A DNA stretch of 64,000 nucleotides from Rossellomorea marisflavi (GTDB taxonomy: Bacteria; Bacillota; Bacilli; Bacillales; Bacillaceae_B), in assembly GCF_009806575.1 (NCBI RefSeq), contig NZ_CP047095.1, forward strand, positions 1,926,001-1,990,000, given 5' to 3'. This document shows positions 1 to 9,116 of the stretch, in pieces (the first letter of the stretch is position 1; every line of letters starts with the position of its first letter). A program made the translations under genes and the position numbers. The notes under the pieces were generated by a model. That model searched no databases and was not told the origin of the DNA. It saw only the letters and a program-made list of their open reading frames with translations.

Positions 1-1
1 G

Positions 2-613
2 AGAAGGGGATATGTATCCCTTGATAACAAGCGGTTTATCCCTACCGAACTCGGGGAGATCGTCCTCGAGCTTGTACGGGAATTCTTCCCCGATATCATC
101 GACGTGGAATTTACCGCCAATATGGAAAAAAGCCTGGATGATATCGAAGAGGGCAATGAAAAATGGGAAAAAATCATCGAGCATTTCTATAAAGATTTCG
201 AGAAGCATCTGGAAATCGCCGAGAATGAAATGGAAAAAGTCGAGATCCGGGATGAGCCGGCCGGTGAAGACTGTGAAGAATGCGGCCATCCGATGGTATT
301 CAAAATGGGACGCTACGGAAAATTCATGGCGTGCAGCAACTTCCCTGACTGTCGCAACACGAAGCCGATCGTCAAGGAAATCGGCGTGAAATGTCCGAAG
401 TGCGAAAAAGGGAATATCATTGAGAGGAAGAGCAAGAAGAAGCGAATCTTCTACGGATGTGATCAATATCCGGAATGCGACTTCCTTTCCTGGGATAAGC
501 CGATTGAACGGAAATGTCCGAAATGTTCCGAAATGCTCGTGGAGAAGAAGCTCAAAAAAGGAAATCAGATCCAATGTGTCAACTGCGATTATAAGGAAGA
601 AGAACAAAAGTAA
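2..613 (+). CDS. topA: DNA topoisomerase I, C-terminal part (5' end outside window)
   Basis: This is the last 203 codons of type IA DNA topoisomerase, which relaxes negative supercoils by a single-strand passage mechanism. The reading frame is open from base 2 and runs to TAA at 611-613, so the catalytic tyrosine and toprim domains lie upstream of the window. What is visible is the end of the core (RRGYV, then LGEIVLELV) and three four-cysteine zinc ribbons: CEEC...CSNFPDC, CPKC...CDQYPEC and CPKC...CVNC. These C-terminal ribbons bind single-stranded DNA in the family. A terminator follows about 60 bases downstream, so topA is the last gene of its unit. Identification is firm; the gene is partial only because of the window edge. 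Confidence 0.96.
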   Translation, partial: RRGYVSLDNKRFIPTELGEIVLELVREFFPDIIDVEFTANMEKSLDDIEEGNEKWEKIIEHFYKDFEKHLEIAENEMEKVEIRDEPAGEDCEECGHPMVFKMGRYGKFMACSNFPDCRNTKPIVKEIGVKCPKCEKGNIIERKSKKKRIFYGCDQYPECDFLSWDKPIERKCPKCSEMLVEKKLKKGNQIQCVNCDYKEEEQK

Positions 614-671
614 TCGGAGGGTCATTCTTCCTATTGAAGAATGGATTCCAAAAGCATAGAATAAACAAGGG

Positions 672-713
672 ACTGTCCTGAAAGCTCAATGCCATTCAGG
701 TCAGTTCTTTTGT
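672..713 (+). terminator. Rho-independent terminator of topA
   Basis: Arms ACTGTCCTGAA (672-682) and TTCAGGTCAGT (695-705) pair with one internal mismatch, and a T-rich tract follows at 706-713. The position just after the topA stop codon fits intrinsic termination. Confidence 0.8.
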
Positions 714-892
714 TGTTTCCACCTTATACATAAATTTACAAAATACTTAAAACTTTTTTATTTTACGCAATTGGTGTACAATTCTTCATGGTGGATGACC
801 AGCCCGTTGGCCCCGTTTTAAGGGGTTGAATGTAAAAAGGTCCCCCAATGGGATAAACAATTCAGAACTTTGTGAAAAAAGGGTGAAATGAA
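714..892. other. Gene-free spacer between topA and xerC
   Basis: The stretch 614-949 between topA and xerC holds no gene. In B. subtilis the tRNA methyltransferase gene trmFO lies here; I see no recognisable remnant of it in any frame. The stretch contains the topA terminator, an AT-rich part around 720-785, a short CCCC...GGGG inverted repeat near 813-826, and the xerC promoter at its end. Confidence 0.6.
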
Positions 893-921
893 TTGCAAGC
901 CCCAGGGGGTTGTGTTACTAT
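893..921 (+). promoter_or_regulatory. Sigma-A type promoter for xerC-hslVU
   Basis: TTGCAA (893-898) and TACTAT (916-921) are separated by exactly 17 bases, a good vegetative promoter. Transcription would start about 20 bases before the xerC ATG, giving a short leader that holds the GAGGTG ribosome binding site. Confidence 0.7.
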
Positions 922-949
922 TTAGTAGCCCTTGTGAGGTGTTTAACGA

Positions 950-1843
950 ATGAATGAAGAACGTTCACTACAATCCTTTATCGATTATCTGAAAATAGAG
1001 AAGCATTATTCTTCTTATACATTTGAACATTATCGTCATGATATTGAAGAGTTTTACGTATTTATGAAAGAACAGGGTTTAGGTTCTTTGAAAGATGTCG
1101 AGTATTCTGATGCAAGGCTGTTTTTGACCAAACTCCATGATCAAGGTTTGAAAAGAGCTTCTGTCGCGAGGAAAGTATCGAGCATAAGAAGCTTTTATCG
1201 TTTCCTGAACAGGGAAGCCCGTGTCCTTGAGAACCCTTTTTCTTATGTGAATCTTCCGAAGCGGGAGCAGAGGCTGCCGAAGTTTTTTTATGAAGAAGAA
1301 ATACAAGCACTCCTTGATGCCTGTGGGGATTCCACTCCCCTCGAGATCAGGAACAGGGCACTATTCGAGCTGCTGTACGCAACCGGCATGAGGGTAAGTG
1401 AATGCTCGGGTCTTACGTTGGATGATCTGGATTTCTCCCTATCGATCCTGCTGGTCCGGGGAAAAGGTGGCAAGGAGAGGTACGTACCGTTCGGGAGTTT
1501 TGCCCATGATGCACTGGAGGAATACATAAACCGATCGAGGACGTCTTTGGCCAATCATGCGTCAGAGAAACACCTCTTCCTGAATCATCGGGGAGGTCCG
1601 TTGACGCAAAGGGGGATCAGGCTGATCCTGACCAAGCTGATCGACAAAGCCTCCCTGACCAGAAAGATTCACCCTCATATGCTCAGGCACACATTCGCCA
1701 CGCATCTATTGAATAACGGGGCGGACCTGAGGGCCGTGCAGGATCTCCTTGGGCACGCCTCTCTTTCTTCCACCCAGGTGTATACGCATGTATCGAAAGA
1801 CCAATTGAGGAAGTCATACCTCGCGCATCATCCACGTGCATAA
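950..1843 (+). CDS. xerC: Site-specific tyrosine recombinase XerC
   Basis: This 297-residue tyrosine recombinase acts with XerD at the chromosomal dif site to resolve chromosome dimers before division. It has an N-terminal SAM-like DNA-binding domain (about residues 1-90) and a C-terminal catalytic domain. Visible catalytic motifs are ATGMRVSE with the first arginine, [12 protein letters not shown] with the H-x-x-R box, [15 protein letters not shown] with the second histidine, and the nucleophilic tyrosine in VYTH. The B. subtilis orthologue is called CodV and also heads the codY cluster. The ATG at 950 has GAGGTG eight bases upstream. The stop codon overlaps an ATG reading into the hslV frame, so the genes are tightly coupled. 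Nothing is truncated. Confidence 0.95.
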   Translation: MNEERSLQSFIDYLKIEKHYSSYTFEHYRHDIEEFYVFMKEQGLGSLKDVEYSDARLFLTKLHDQGLKRASVARKVSSIRSFYRFLNREARVLENPFSYVNLPKREQRLPKFFYEEEIQALLDACGDSTPLEIRNRALFELLYATGMRVSECSGLTLDDLDFSLSILLVRGKGGKERYVPFGSFAHDALEEYINRSRTSLANHASEKHLFLNHRGGPLTQRGIRLILTKLIDKASLTRKIHPHMLRHTFATHLLNNGADLRAVQDLLGHASLSSTQVYTHVSKDQLRKSYLAHHPRA

Positions 1844-1863
1844 TGGAGAAGGGAATGAGTAGG

Positions 1864-2406
1864 ATGGAACAATTTCATGCAACAACGATATTCGCCGTTC
1901 AACATAACGGTCAGTGTGCCATGAGCGGTGACGGTCAGGTGACATTCGGTAATTCGGTCGTCATGAAACATACGGCCAGGAAAGTAAGGAAGCTTTTCAA
2001 TGGCAAGGTTCTTGCAGGATTCGCCGGATCGGTTGCCGATGCCTTCACACTTTCCGAAATGTTTGAAGGGAAGCTCCAGGAATTCAACGGGAATCTACCG
2101 AGGGCTGCCGTCGAGCTTGCGAAGCAATGGAGAAGCGACAAAATCCTGAGAAAGCTTGAAGCCATGCTTATCGTGATGGACCAGGACCACCTTTTGTTGA
2201 TTTCGGGTACCGGGGAAGTCATCGAACCGGATGACGGAATCCTTGCTATCGGCTCAGGGGGCAATTATGCCCTTTCTGCGGGACGCGCATTGAAGCAATA
2301 TGCCGGTGAGCACCTGACGGCAAAGGAAATTGCCCGGTCATCCCTGAATATTGCAGCTGAAATTTGCGTTTATACGAATAGTCAAATCATTGTTGAAGAG
2401 CTTTGA
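1864..2406 (+). CDS. hslV: ATP-dependent protease proteolytic subunit HslV (ClpQ/CodW)
   Basis: This is the proteasome-like peptidase subunit, which forms a double hexameric ring and degrades proteins unfolded by HslU. Conserved segments include [30 protein letters not shown] and the C-terminal IIVEEL that docks into HslU. Three in-frame ATGs exist (1843, 1855, 1864). The one at 1864 gives 180 residues, the usual family length (about 181 in B. subtilis), and aligns MEQFHATT with the family start, so I chose it. The one at 1855 has GGAG six bases upstream and would give MSRMEQF. The choice matters because B. subtilis ClpQ is reported to use an N-terminal serine, while this protein would begin Met-Glu from 1864 or Met-Ser from 1855. 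It lies between xerC and hslU. Confidence 0.93.
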   Translation: MEQFHATTIFAVQHNGQCAMSGDGQVTFGNSVVMKHTARKVRKLFNGKVLAGFAGSVADAFTLSEMFEGKLQEFNGNLPRAAVELAKQWRSDKILRKLEAMLIVMDQDHLLLISGTGEVIEPDDGILAIGSGGNYALSAGRALKQYAGEHLTAKEIARSSLNIAAEICVYTNSQIIVEEL

Positions 2407-2443
2407 TATAGATTCCCGTATGGGGCAAAGGAGTGTGTAGAGA

Positions 2444-3853
2444 ATGAAGAATTCGGAACATTTAACGCCGAGGCAGATCGTTGAGCGTCTCGATCAATTC
2501 ATCATCGGTCAAAAGGATGCCAAGAGGGCTGTAGCAGTCGCTCTTCGCAACAGATACCGGAGAAGTCTTCTCTCAGATGAGTTGCGGGACGAAGTGATCC
2601 CGAAGAATATCCTGATGATGGGTCCTACGGGAGTCGGGAAAACCGAGATAGCCAGAAGGATCGCGAAGCTGGTGCGTGCACCGTTTGTTAAGGTGGAAGC
2701 AACGAAATTCACTGAAGTTGGTTATGTAGGACGAGATGTCGAATCGATGGTCAGGGACCTGGTGGAAACATCGGTGCGTCTTGTGAAGGAAGAGAAGATG
2801 GCGGGTGTGCAAGAGGCCGCTAGAAAAAATGCCGATCAGCGTCTCGTCGAACTGGTCGTTCCTTCAAAGAAAAAGTCCTCATCCTATAAAAACCCTTTCG
2901 AAATGATCTTCGGAGGGAATCAAACCCAATCTTCTGATGATGATCAGGATAAGCAGGAAGAAATGTCCCTCCAGGAAAAAAGGAAGGTCATTGAGGAAAA
3001 GCTTCGCAACGGTGAACTGGAAGAAGAGTTCGTTACCATCGAGGTGGAAGAGCAGCAGGCATCGATGTTCGATATGCTGCAAGGGTCCGGAATGGAACAG
3101 ATGGGGATGAATATGCAGGATGCCTTGAGCAATCTTGTACCTAAAAAGAAAAAGAAGAGGAAGCTCAAGGTGAAGGAAGCCCGTGCCGTCCTGACGAGTG
3201 AAGAGGCCCAAAAGCTGATCGACATGGATGAAGTGACGCAGGATGCCGTCCTCAGGGCAGAGCAGTCCGGGATCATTTTCATCGATGAGATCGACAAGAT
3301 CGCGAGCAAGAGTTCCGGTCAGTCGTCAGCCGATGTGTCGAGGGAGGGTGTACAGCGTGATATCCTGCCGATCGTCGAGGGTTCCACAATCGTAACCAAG
3401 TATGGTTCCGTGAAAACGGATCACGTCCTGTTCATCGCAGCCGGTGCTTTCCATATGAGCAAACCGTCTGACCTCATTCCGGAACTTCAGGGGCGTTTCC
3501 CGATCAGAGTCGAGCTTCAGAAGCTGTCCACGGATGACTTCGTGAAGATTCTGGTTGAACCTGATAATGCGATCATCAAGCAATATATTGCGTTACTGGA
3601 AACAGAAGGTATACAAATCGAATTTTCTGACGATGCTATTCGTAGACTCGCCGAAATCGCCTATGACGTGAACCAGGAAACAGATAACATCGGTGCAAGA
3701 AGGCTCCATACCATCATGGAGAAACTACTTGAAGATCTATCGTTCGAAGCGCCAGATATATCGATGGGAACCGTTTCAATCACTCCGGGCTATGTCGACG
3801 AAAAACTGAAGGCCATCGCAAAAGATAAGGATCTTAGCCAATTTATTCTATAA
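2444..3853 (+). CDS. hslU: ATPase/unfoldase subunit HslU (ClpY)
   Basis: This 469-residue AAA+ unfoldase caps HslV, recognises substrates and threads them into the protease using ATP. Visible are the Walker A motif [11 protein letters not shown] (about residue 65), the pore-loop region [10 protein letters not shown], a charged I-domain insertion (about residues 130-250, rich in Glu and Lys), Walker [10 protein letters not shown], the arginine-bearing sensor GARRLHT, and a C-terminus ending SQFIL that would insert into HslV. Length matches the B. subtilis protein (467). The start ATG at 2444 follows AAAGGAG. hslU lies 37 bases after hslV and shares its promoter. Intact and confidently identified. 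Confidence 0.96.
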   Translation: MKNSEHLTPRQIVERLDQFIIGQKDAKRAVAVALRNRYRRSLLSDELRDEVIPKNILMMGPTGVGKTEIARRIAKLVRAPFVKVEATKFTEVGYVGRDVESMVRDLVETSVRLVKEEKMAGVQEAARKNADQRLVELVVPSKKKSSSYKNPFEMIFGGNQTQSSDDDQDKQEEMSLQEKRKVIEEKLRNGELEEEFVTIEVEEQQASMFDMLQGSGMEQMGMNMQDALSNLVPKKKKKRKLKVKEARAVLTSEEAQKLIDMDEVTQDAVLRAEQSGIIFIDEIDKIASKSSGQSSADVSREGVQRDILPIVEGSTIVTKYGSVKTDHVLFIAAGAFHMSKPSDLIPELQGRFPIRVELQKLSTDDFVKILVEPDNAIIKQYIALLETEGIQIEFSDDAIRRLAEIAYDVNQETDNIGARRLHTIMEKLLEDLSFEAPDISMGTVSITPGYVDEKLKAIAKDKDLSQFIL

Positions 3854-3946
3854 GTTTTTTTTAGATTGAATATGGGTAAAGAACCATGAATTCATCCCAA
3901 TATATATTGAAGAAGAAACACTTTAGCCGTAGTAGGAGGAAATCGT

Positions 3947-4726
3947 ATGAATTTACTAGCGAAAACAAGAACCATTAATGCCATGCTGCAAAATGCAGCA
4001 GGTAAACCAGTTAACTTCAAGGAAATGTCCGAAACATTGAGCCAGGTCATCGAAGCGAATGTCTTCGTTGTAAGCAGAAGAGGGAAGCTTCTAGGCTATG
4101 CAATCAATCAACAGATTGAAAATGAGCGTATGAAACAGATGCTCGCAGATCGACAATTCCCTGAAGAGTACACGCAAAATCTTTTCAATGTACAGGAAAC
4201 ATCTCCAAACCTTGATGTGAATAGTGAGTACACTGCGTTCCCTGTAGAGAACAAAGAACTATTCAACAGCGGCTTGACCACAATCGTTCCGATTATCGGT
4301 GGTGGAGAGCGACTGGGAACCCTTATCCTTGCCCGCCTCGAAGCTTCATTCGAAGATGATGACCTCATCCTCGGTGAATATGGTGCAACGGTCGTTGGAA
4401 TGGAGATCCTTCGTGAAAAAGCGGATGAGATCGAAGTCGAAGCACGTAGTAAAGCGGTTGTTCAAATGGCAATCAGCTCCCTATCGTACAGTGAGCTTGA
4501 AGCAATTGAACATATCTTCGAAGAACTTGACGGAAACGAAGGATTGCTCGTGGCATCCAAGATTGCTGACCGTGTAGGGATCACCCGTTCAGTGATTGTC
4601 AACGCTCTGCGTAAGCTTGAAAGTGCCGGCGTTATTGAGTCACGCTCCCTAGGTATGAAAGGGACGTACATTAAAGTGCTAAACAATAAATTCCTTGTTG
4701 AATTGGATAAGCTCCGCACCAACTAA
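3947..4726 (+). CDS. codY: GTP- and branched-chain-amino-acid-sensing transcriptional repressor CodY
   Basis: CodY is the global regulator that, when bound to isoleucine, leucine or valine and GTP, represses or activates nutrient-responsive genes; in B. subtilis its targets include the fla/che operon. This 259-residue protein has the N-terminal GAF ligand domain (about 1-155) and a C-terminal winged helix-turn-helix with [32 protein letters not shown], here cited as residues about 203-233. Length equals the B. subtilis protein. The start ATG has AGGAGG seven bases upstream. A terminator follows directly. It is separated from hslU by 93 bases in which I see no clear promoter, so it may be co-transcribed with xerC-hslVU. 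The next operon, fla/che, may be one of its targets. Confidence 0.97.
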   Translation: MNLLAKTRTINAMLQNAAGKPVNFKEMSETLSQVIEANVFVVSRRGKLLGYAINQQIENERMKQMLADRQFPEEYTQNLFNVQETSPNLDVNSEYTAFPVENKELFNSGLTTIVPIIGGGERLGTLILARLEASFEDDDLILGEYGATVVGMEILREKADEIEVEARSKAVVQMAISSLSYSELEAIEHIFEELDGNEGLLVASKIADRVGITRSVIVNALRKLESAGVIESRSLGMKGTYIKVLNNKFLVELDKLRTN

Positions 4727-4732
4727 TAGTGG

Positions 4733-4769
4733 AACCCCTTCATCGTTATCCGGTGATGGGGTTTTTTTG
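4733..4769 (+). terminator. Rho-independent terminator of codY
   Basis: The arms ACCCCTTCATCG and CGGTGATGGGGT flank a TTATC loop, and seven T residues follow (about 4762-4768). It separates the codY unit from the fla/che operon. Confidence 0.88.
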
Positions 4770-5189
4770 CGTTGTGAAAATCACTATATATGCTTAGAAA
4801 ACTTTTTCGGGAATTTGTCAGGAATATGACCATTATGACAGCCTTCATTCAGCTTCCACCCCGTAAATCCCTTCAGAGAACGATAAACAAATATCCAAAA
4901 ATAAAACAAAAGTACTATGTGAGGTGAATCTTAAGCCCTTGTTAAACATTTGTTGAATAGTACAATTAAATTAATTCCAAGAACGACGGCATTCGACGGA
5001 AATAGGCGATGATTTACAATTATTACAATAAGTAAATGGGCATTCAATGTCACAAAACCGGATGAAATAAGGGGTGAGGGATCTTTTATATTCTTTTAGC
5101 CCAGATTCGCTTGTTCAGCAGGTTGGCAACAAAAGGTTTTTGTATAGTCTATAAGTCATATTTTTTTCAATTATCGACAAAGTTCTATC
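4770..5189. other. AT-rich gene-free region upstream of fla/che
   Basis: The gap between codY and flgB is 581 bases and has no supported gene. Besides the codY terminator and the promoter nearest flgB, it holds one further candidate vegetative promoter: TTGTTA at 4939-4944, a 16-base spacer, TACAAT at 4961-4966. An SD-like AAGGGGTGAGGG lies near 5070 but no ATG, GTG or TTG with a sizeable reading frame follows at a proper distance. I found no sigma-D consensus (TAAA-N15-GCCGATAT). Confidence 0.5.
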
Positions 5190-5204
5190 ATTTTTACGGA
5201 AATT
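5190..5204 (+). promoter_or_regulatory. Weak CodY-box-like sequence next to the fla/che promoter
   Basis: The 15-mer ATTTTTACGGAAATT matches the CodY consensus AATTTTCWGAAAATT at 11 positions and ends three bases before the -35 hexamer. The region is AT-rich, so a match this weak could arise by chance; the position and the known CodY control of fla/che in B. subtilis are what make it worth listing. Confidence 0.25.
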
Positions 5205-5207
5205 TCA

Positions 5208-5236
5208 TAGACACTACCTGTACGAAACATTACAAT
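5208..5236 (+). promoter_or_regulatory. Candidate sigma-A promoter of the fla/che operon
   Basis: TAGACA (5208-5213), a 17-base spacer and TACAAT (5231-5236) match the vegetative consensus at 5/6 and 5/6 positions. It would start transcription about 65 bases before flgB. It is the best-scoring promoter I can find in the gap. Confidence 0.6.
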
Positions 5237-5307
5237 AAATACTGTTGCATGATAAATATGTCAAACTAAGTAGTAATTTGTAAAATAACTAGTTAGAGGT
5301 GGATATA

Positions 5308-5697
5308 GTGAACATTTTTTCCAATACATTTTCAGTTCTTGAACGAGGTCTTGACTATGCTTCGCTGAATCAACGGACCATATCACAAAATATAGCCAAC
5401 GTGGATACCCCGAATTATAAAGCGAAAAAAGCAGAGTTCAGTCAGGTGCTTCAGGATTCCATGAATGCGCTGGAAGCAACCAGGACGGACTCAAGGCACT
5501 TCGCCTTTCACTCACAGCCCTCTAGCAGTCGAATTTCAATCAAACAACCCAATGAATACAATCATAACGGGAATGGGGTCGACTTGGATCAGGAAATGTC
5601 AGACCTTGCTTCCAATCAAATCTATTATAATGCCGTAACAGATAGACTGAGCGGTAAATTCAACAGCCTCCAGTCAGTCATTAAAGGAGGGAAATAA
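5308..5697 (+). CDS. flgB: Flagellar proximal rod protein FlgB
   Basis: FlgB is a rod subunit at the base of the flagellar drive shaft, exported through the flagellar type III apparatus without a cleaved signal. The 129-residue product has the N-terminal rod signature SQNIANVDTPNYKAKKAEF (about residues 28-46), the helical N- and C-termini typical of axial proteins, and a family-typical length. I chose GTG at 5308 because AGAGGTGG lies about six bases upstream; an in-frame GTG at 5299 overlaps that ribosome binding site. It is the first gene of the fla/che operon and is two bases from flgC. Confidence 0.93.
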   Translation: MNIFSNTFSVLERGLDYASLNQRTISQNIANVDTPNYKAKKAEFSQVLQDSMNALEATRTDSRHFAFHSQPSSSRISIKQPNEYNHNGNGVDLDQEMSDLASNQIYYNAVTDRLSGKFNSLQSVIKGGK

Positions 5698-5699
5698 GT

Positions 5700-6155
5700 A
5701 TGACCATCTTTGCAGGAATGAATACCACGGCGTCGGCCCTTACCGCACAGCGGCTTAGGATGGACACGATCTCGTCCAATATGGCCAATGTGGATACAAC
5801 GAGGGGGAGGCTGGTTGACGGCGTGTGGCAACCCTATACGCGCAAGAGCGTCGTGATGGAAAGTAAAGGCGGAGGGTTCACTTCATTCTTGAACCAGGCA
5901 ATGGGCAAAACTGATTCCCCTGGGAGCGGTGTTCAGGTCTCTAGGATAGAAGAAGATACCCAAACGCCCTATAAGATGCAGTATGACCCGGAAAATCCGG
6001 ATGCCGATGCTGAAGGATACGTAAGGCTGCCGAATGTAGATCCTTTGCGTGAAATGGTCGATCTCATTTCGGCTACTCGTTCCTATGAGGCGAATGTGAC
6101 GGTGTTCAATGCCAATAAATCCATGCTGTCAAAAGCACTTGAAATAGGCAAATAA
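5700..6155 (+). CDS. flgC: Flagellar proximal rod protein FlgC
   Basis: FlgC is another proximal rod subunit that assembles with FlgB, FlgF and FlgG on the MS ring. The 151-residue protein begins with the axial-protein pattern MTIFAGMNTTASALTAQRLR and carries SSNMANVDTT, the rod consensus loop, followed by the C-terminal heptad-like helix ending in MLSKALEIGK. Length matches the B. subtilis protein (150). The start ATG follows AAAGGAGGG at the end of flgB. No anomaly; identification is firm. Confidence 0.95.
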   Translation: MTIFAGMNTTASALTAQRLRMDTISSNMANVDTTRGRLVDGVWQPYTRKSVVMESKGGGFTSFLNQAMGKTDSPGSGVQVSRIEEDTQTPYKMQYDPENPDADAEGYVRLPNVDPLREMVDLISATRSYEANVTVFNANKSMLSKALEIGK

Positions 6156-6169
6156 GGGAGGGGAAGCAC

Positions 6170-6469
6170 TTGGCGATCTCAGGAGTCAATTCTGTACAAG
6201 GCGGTATGATGATACCGTCAGTCAAGATAAATGAAACGAAAACCGGAGAAGCGGGGTTTGGCAAGTTACTGAAGGATACGATCGATGAAGTAAACAAGAG
6301 CCAGCTTCAATCCGATGAAATGACAAAAAAACTGGTGATGGGGGAAAATGTGGATCTGCATTCCGTCATGATTGCATCCCAAAAAGCAAGCATCACCATG
6401 CAGACTACCATGGAAGTGAGAAACAAAGTGATTGAAGCCTATCAGGAAATCATGAGAATGCCAATGTAA
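6170..6469 (+). CDS. fliE: Flagellar hook-basal body complex protein FliE
   Basis: FliE links the MS ring to the rod and is among the first axial substrates exported. This 99-residue protein has the family core: GFGKLLKDTIDEVNKSQLQSD in the middle (residues about 25-45), the segment VDLHSVMIASQKASI, and the conserved end VRNKVIEAYQEIMRMPM. The start is a TTG preceded by AGGGAGGGG. It lies between flgC and fliF as in B. subtilis. Slightly shorter than the B. subtilis protein (106), otherwise normal. Confidence 0.94.
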   Translation: MAISGVNSVQGGMMIPSVKINETKTGEAGFGKLLKDTIDEVNKSQLQSDEMTKKLVMGENVDLHSVMIASQKASITMQTTMEVRNKVIEAYQEIMRMPM

Positions 6470-6499
6470 GTCGTTTGGCACTAGTACCGGAGGATTGTA

Positions 6500-8095
6500 A
6501 TGAATGAATCGCTTACGAAATATAAAGATCAGATAAAAACGTTTTGGGTCAGTCGTTCCCGAAAACAAAAAGCCGGAATGGGGATCGGTTTACTGCTCAT
6601 CCTCATCTTGATTGCCATCATCAGTTTCTTTGCAACCAGAACAGATCTTGTGCCTTTATACAGTAATCTTTCCGTATCGGAAACAGGGACGATCAAGGAA
6701 AACCTCGATGGACGGGGGATCACTTCGGAAATTTCCGACGGTGGAACGACGATCATGGTCCCGAAGGAACAGGTGGATACATTGAAGGTGGAGCTTGCCG
6801 CGGAAGGCATCCCGAATTCAGGAAGCATCGATTATTCCTTCTTTAGTCAAAACGCCGGATTCGGTATGACGGATAATGAATTCAATGTATTGAAGCTGGA
6901 TGCCATGCAGACCGAACTGGCAGATCTTATGAAGAGCATCGACGGCGTGAAAGATGCAAAGGTCATGATCAACATGCCGGCCGAGCAGGTATTCGTGAGC
7001 GATGAGAATCAGCAGGGCTCTGCGTCCATCGTATTGAATACCAATCCGGGATTCACAATGGACCAGAGACAGATCAAATCCCTTTATCACCTGGTTTCCA
7101 AAAGTGTACCTAAGCTTCCTACGGATAATATCGTGATCATGAATCAAAATTTCGAGTACTTCGATCTTGATTCACAAAATGCAGGAAGCAGCGCAGTGGC
7201 TGGGCAAATGGAGATCAAAAAGGAAGTGGAGCGTGATCTTCAGCGACAGGTCCAAAATATGCTTGGAACGATGATCGGCTTCAATAAGGTCGTCGTGTCC
7301 GTTACAACTGATATTGACTTTACCCAGGAAAATAGGGAGGAAAACCTCGTAACTCCTGTAGATGAGGAAAATATGGAAGGAATTGCAGTCAGTGCACAGC
7401 GGATCAATGAAACATACTCCGGTGAAGGTGCGGCCGACGGGGGTACACCTGGTGCAGGTGACGGCAATGAACCGACAAACAGCGGTATCACATATGGATC
7501 AGGCAGTGCGTCAAATGGTGACTACGAAAAAATGGAAGAAACCATTAATAACGAAGTGAACAGAATCAAGAAAGAAATCACAGAGAGTCCATATAAGGTA
7601 AGGGATATCGGAATACAGGTCATGGTCGAACCACCAGAGCCAGACAACTTGAATTCACTTCCGCAATCAAGGGTTGACGATATTCAGCAGGTTCTGTCAA
7701 CGATCATCCGTACGTCCATCGACAAAGATGAAGTTCCCGATCTGACCGATCAGGAACTGAGTGATAAGGTCGTCGTGTCTGTACAGCCTTTCAACGGCAA
7801 GGTGGAGTTGAACGACGAGAAAACCACCGGCCTGCCTTGGTGGATCTATGCAGTCGGAGGGGTGCTGCTACTTGTGATCATCCTCCTCGTCATCATGATC
7901 GTTCGCTCAAGGAAAAAAGAAGAAGAAGTGGAAGAGCTTTTCGTGGAAGAGAAATTGGAACAGGCTCCCATCCCGGATATTGAACCGAAACAGGAAACAG
8001 AGGCCACCATCAGGAGGAAGCAGCTTGAAAAGATGGCCAAAGACAAACCTGAAGAATTTGCAAAATTACTGCGCACGTGGTTAGCGGAAGAATAG
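6500..8095 (+). CDS. fliF: Flagellar MS-ring protein FliF
   Basis: FliF forms the membrane-embedded MS ring that houses the export gate and carries the FliG rotor. The 531-residue protein has an N-terminal membrane helix (about residues 26-46), the periplasmic YscJ-like ring-building motifs (LYSNLSVSETGTIKENL, and LAAEGIPNSGSIDYSFF), a Gly/Asn/Ser-rich linker around residues 308-340, a second membrane helix (about 451-473), and a cytoplasmic tail ending PEEFAKLLRTWLAEE that binds FliG. The start ATG is preceded by GGAGG. It is ten bases from fliG. Length agrees with the family (536 in B. subtilis). Confidence 0.96.
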   Translation: MNESLTKYKDQIKTFWVSRSRKQKAGMGIGLLLILILIAIISFFATRTDLVPLYSNLSVSETGTIKENLDGRGITSEISDGGTTIMVPKEQVDTLKVELAAEGIPNSGSIDYSFFSQNAGFGMTDNEFNVLKLDAMQTELADLMKSIDGVKDAKVMINMPAEQVFVSDENQQGSASIVLNTNPGFTMDQRQIKSLYHLVSKSVPKLPTDNIVIMNQNFEYFDLDSQNAGSSAVAGQMEIKKEVERDLQRQVQNMLGTMIGFNKVVVSVTTDIDFTQENREENLVTPVDEENMEGIAVSAQRINETYSGEGAADGGTPGAGDGNEPTNSGITYGSGSASNGDYEKMEETINNEVNRIKKEITESPYKVRDIGIQVMVEPPEPDNLNSLPQSRVDDIQQVLSTIIRTSIDKDEVPDLTDQELSDKVVVSVQPFNGKVELNDEKTTGLPWWIYAVGGVLLLVIILLVIMIVRSRKKEEEVEELFVEEKLEQAPIPDIEPKQETEATIRRKQLEKMAKDKPEEFAKLLRTWLAEE

Positions 8096-8105
8096 GGGGA
8101 TCGGA

Positions 8106-9116
8106 ATGAGAAGAGAAAAAGGACTAACAGGTAAGCAAAAGGCAGCGATTCTCCTGATCTCCCTTGGGCCGGATGTATCGGCATCGGTGTACAAGCATCT
8201 TTCAGAAGAAGAAATTGAAAAGCTCACCCTTGAGATCTCCGGTGTGAAAAAGGTGGAGACGGAGGCGAAGGAAGGGATTTTGGAAGAGTTTCATCACATT
8301 GCCATGGCCCAGGATTATATTTCACAGGGCGGTATAGGTTATGCGAAGACCGTTTTAGAAAAGGCATTGGGAGCCGATCAAGCAACAGCCATCATAAATC
8401 GTTTAACGTCTTCCCTTCAGGTTCGACCATTCGATTTTGCCCGCAAAGCCGATGCAGCCCAAATCCTGAATTTTATTCAGAATGAGCATCCTCAAACGAT
8501 TGCGCTCATACTTTCCTATCTTGATCCGCAACAGGCAGGACAAATCCTTTCTGAACTTCCTCAAGAGGTCCAAGCGGATATTGCGCGCAGGATCGCCTTG
8601 ATGGATGGCACCTCTCCTGAAGTGATCAGTGAAGTCGAAGCCATCCTTGAGAAGAAGCTGTCAGCCACCGTCACACAGGATTATACGCAGACAGGCGGAG
8701 TAGAGGCGGTAGTTGAAGTGCTGAACGGGGTAGATCGTTCCACGGAAAAAACGATTCTCGACTCGCTGGAAATACAAGATCCCGAGTTGGCTGAAGAAAT
8801 CAAGAAGCGGATGTTCGTCTTTGAGGATATCGTGACCCTTGACAGCCGCTCCATCCAACGCGTCATACGGGATTGTGAGAATGAAGACCTGCTCCTTGCC
8901 CTTAAAGTCTCGGCTGATGACGTCAAGAATGTCGTATTCAAGAATATGTCGAGCCGCATGGTCGAAACGATCAAAGAAGAGATGGAATTCATGGGGCCGG
9001 TCCGCTTGAAAGACGTAGAAGAAGCCCAATCAAGGATCGTGTCCATTATCAGACGACTCGAAGACTCGGGAGAAATCATCATCGCCAGAGGCGGGGGAGA
9101 CGATATCATTGTCTAA
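8106..9116 (+). CDS. fliG: Flagellar motor switch protein FliG
   Basis: FliG is the rotor protein that contacts the MotA stator and transmits torque; its three armadillo-like domains connect to FliF, FliM and the stator. The 336-residue sequence shows LTGKQKAAILLISLGPD at the N-terminus, the middle-domain motif NEHPQTIALILSYLDPQQAG with the EHPQ box, and the C-terminal charged torque helix IVTLDSRSIQRVIRDCEN plus MSSRMVETIKEEMEFMGPVR. Length is family-typical (338 in B. subtilis). Its 3' end overlaps fliH by eight bases, suggesting coupling. Confidence 0.97.
   Translation: MRREKGLTGKQKAAILLISLGPDVSASVYKHLSEEEIEKLTLEISGVKKVETEAKEGILEEFHHIAMAQDYISQGGIGYAKTVLEKALGADQATAIINRLTSSLQVRPFDFARKADAAQILNFIQNEHPQTIALILSYLDPQQAGQILSELPQEVQADIARRIALMDGTSPEVISEVEAILEKKLSATVTQDYTQTGGVEAVVEVLNGVDRSTEKTILDSLEIQDPELAEEIKKRMFVFEDIVTLDSRSIQRVIRDCENEDLLLALKVSADDVKNVVFKNMSSRMVETIKEEMEFMGPVRLKDVEEAQSRIVSIIRRLEDSGEIIIARGGGDDIIV

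Noticed and set aside
12..389. A 125-codon + strand frame over the topA 3' end.
   Set aside because: It overlaps the TopA zinc-ribbon coding frame, which has clear homology; the alternative is Ser/Arg-rich shadow sequence.
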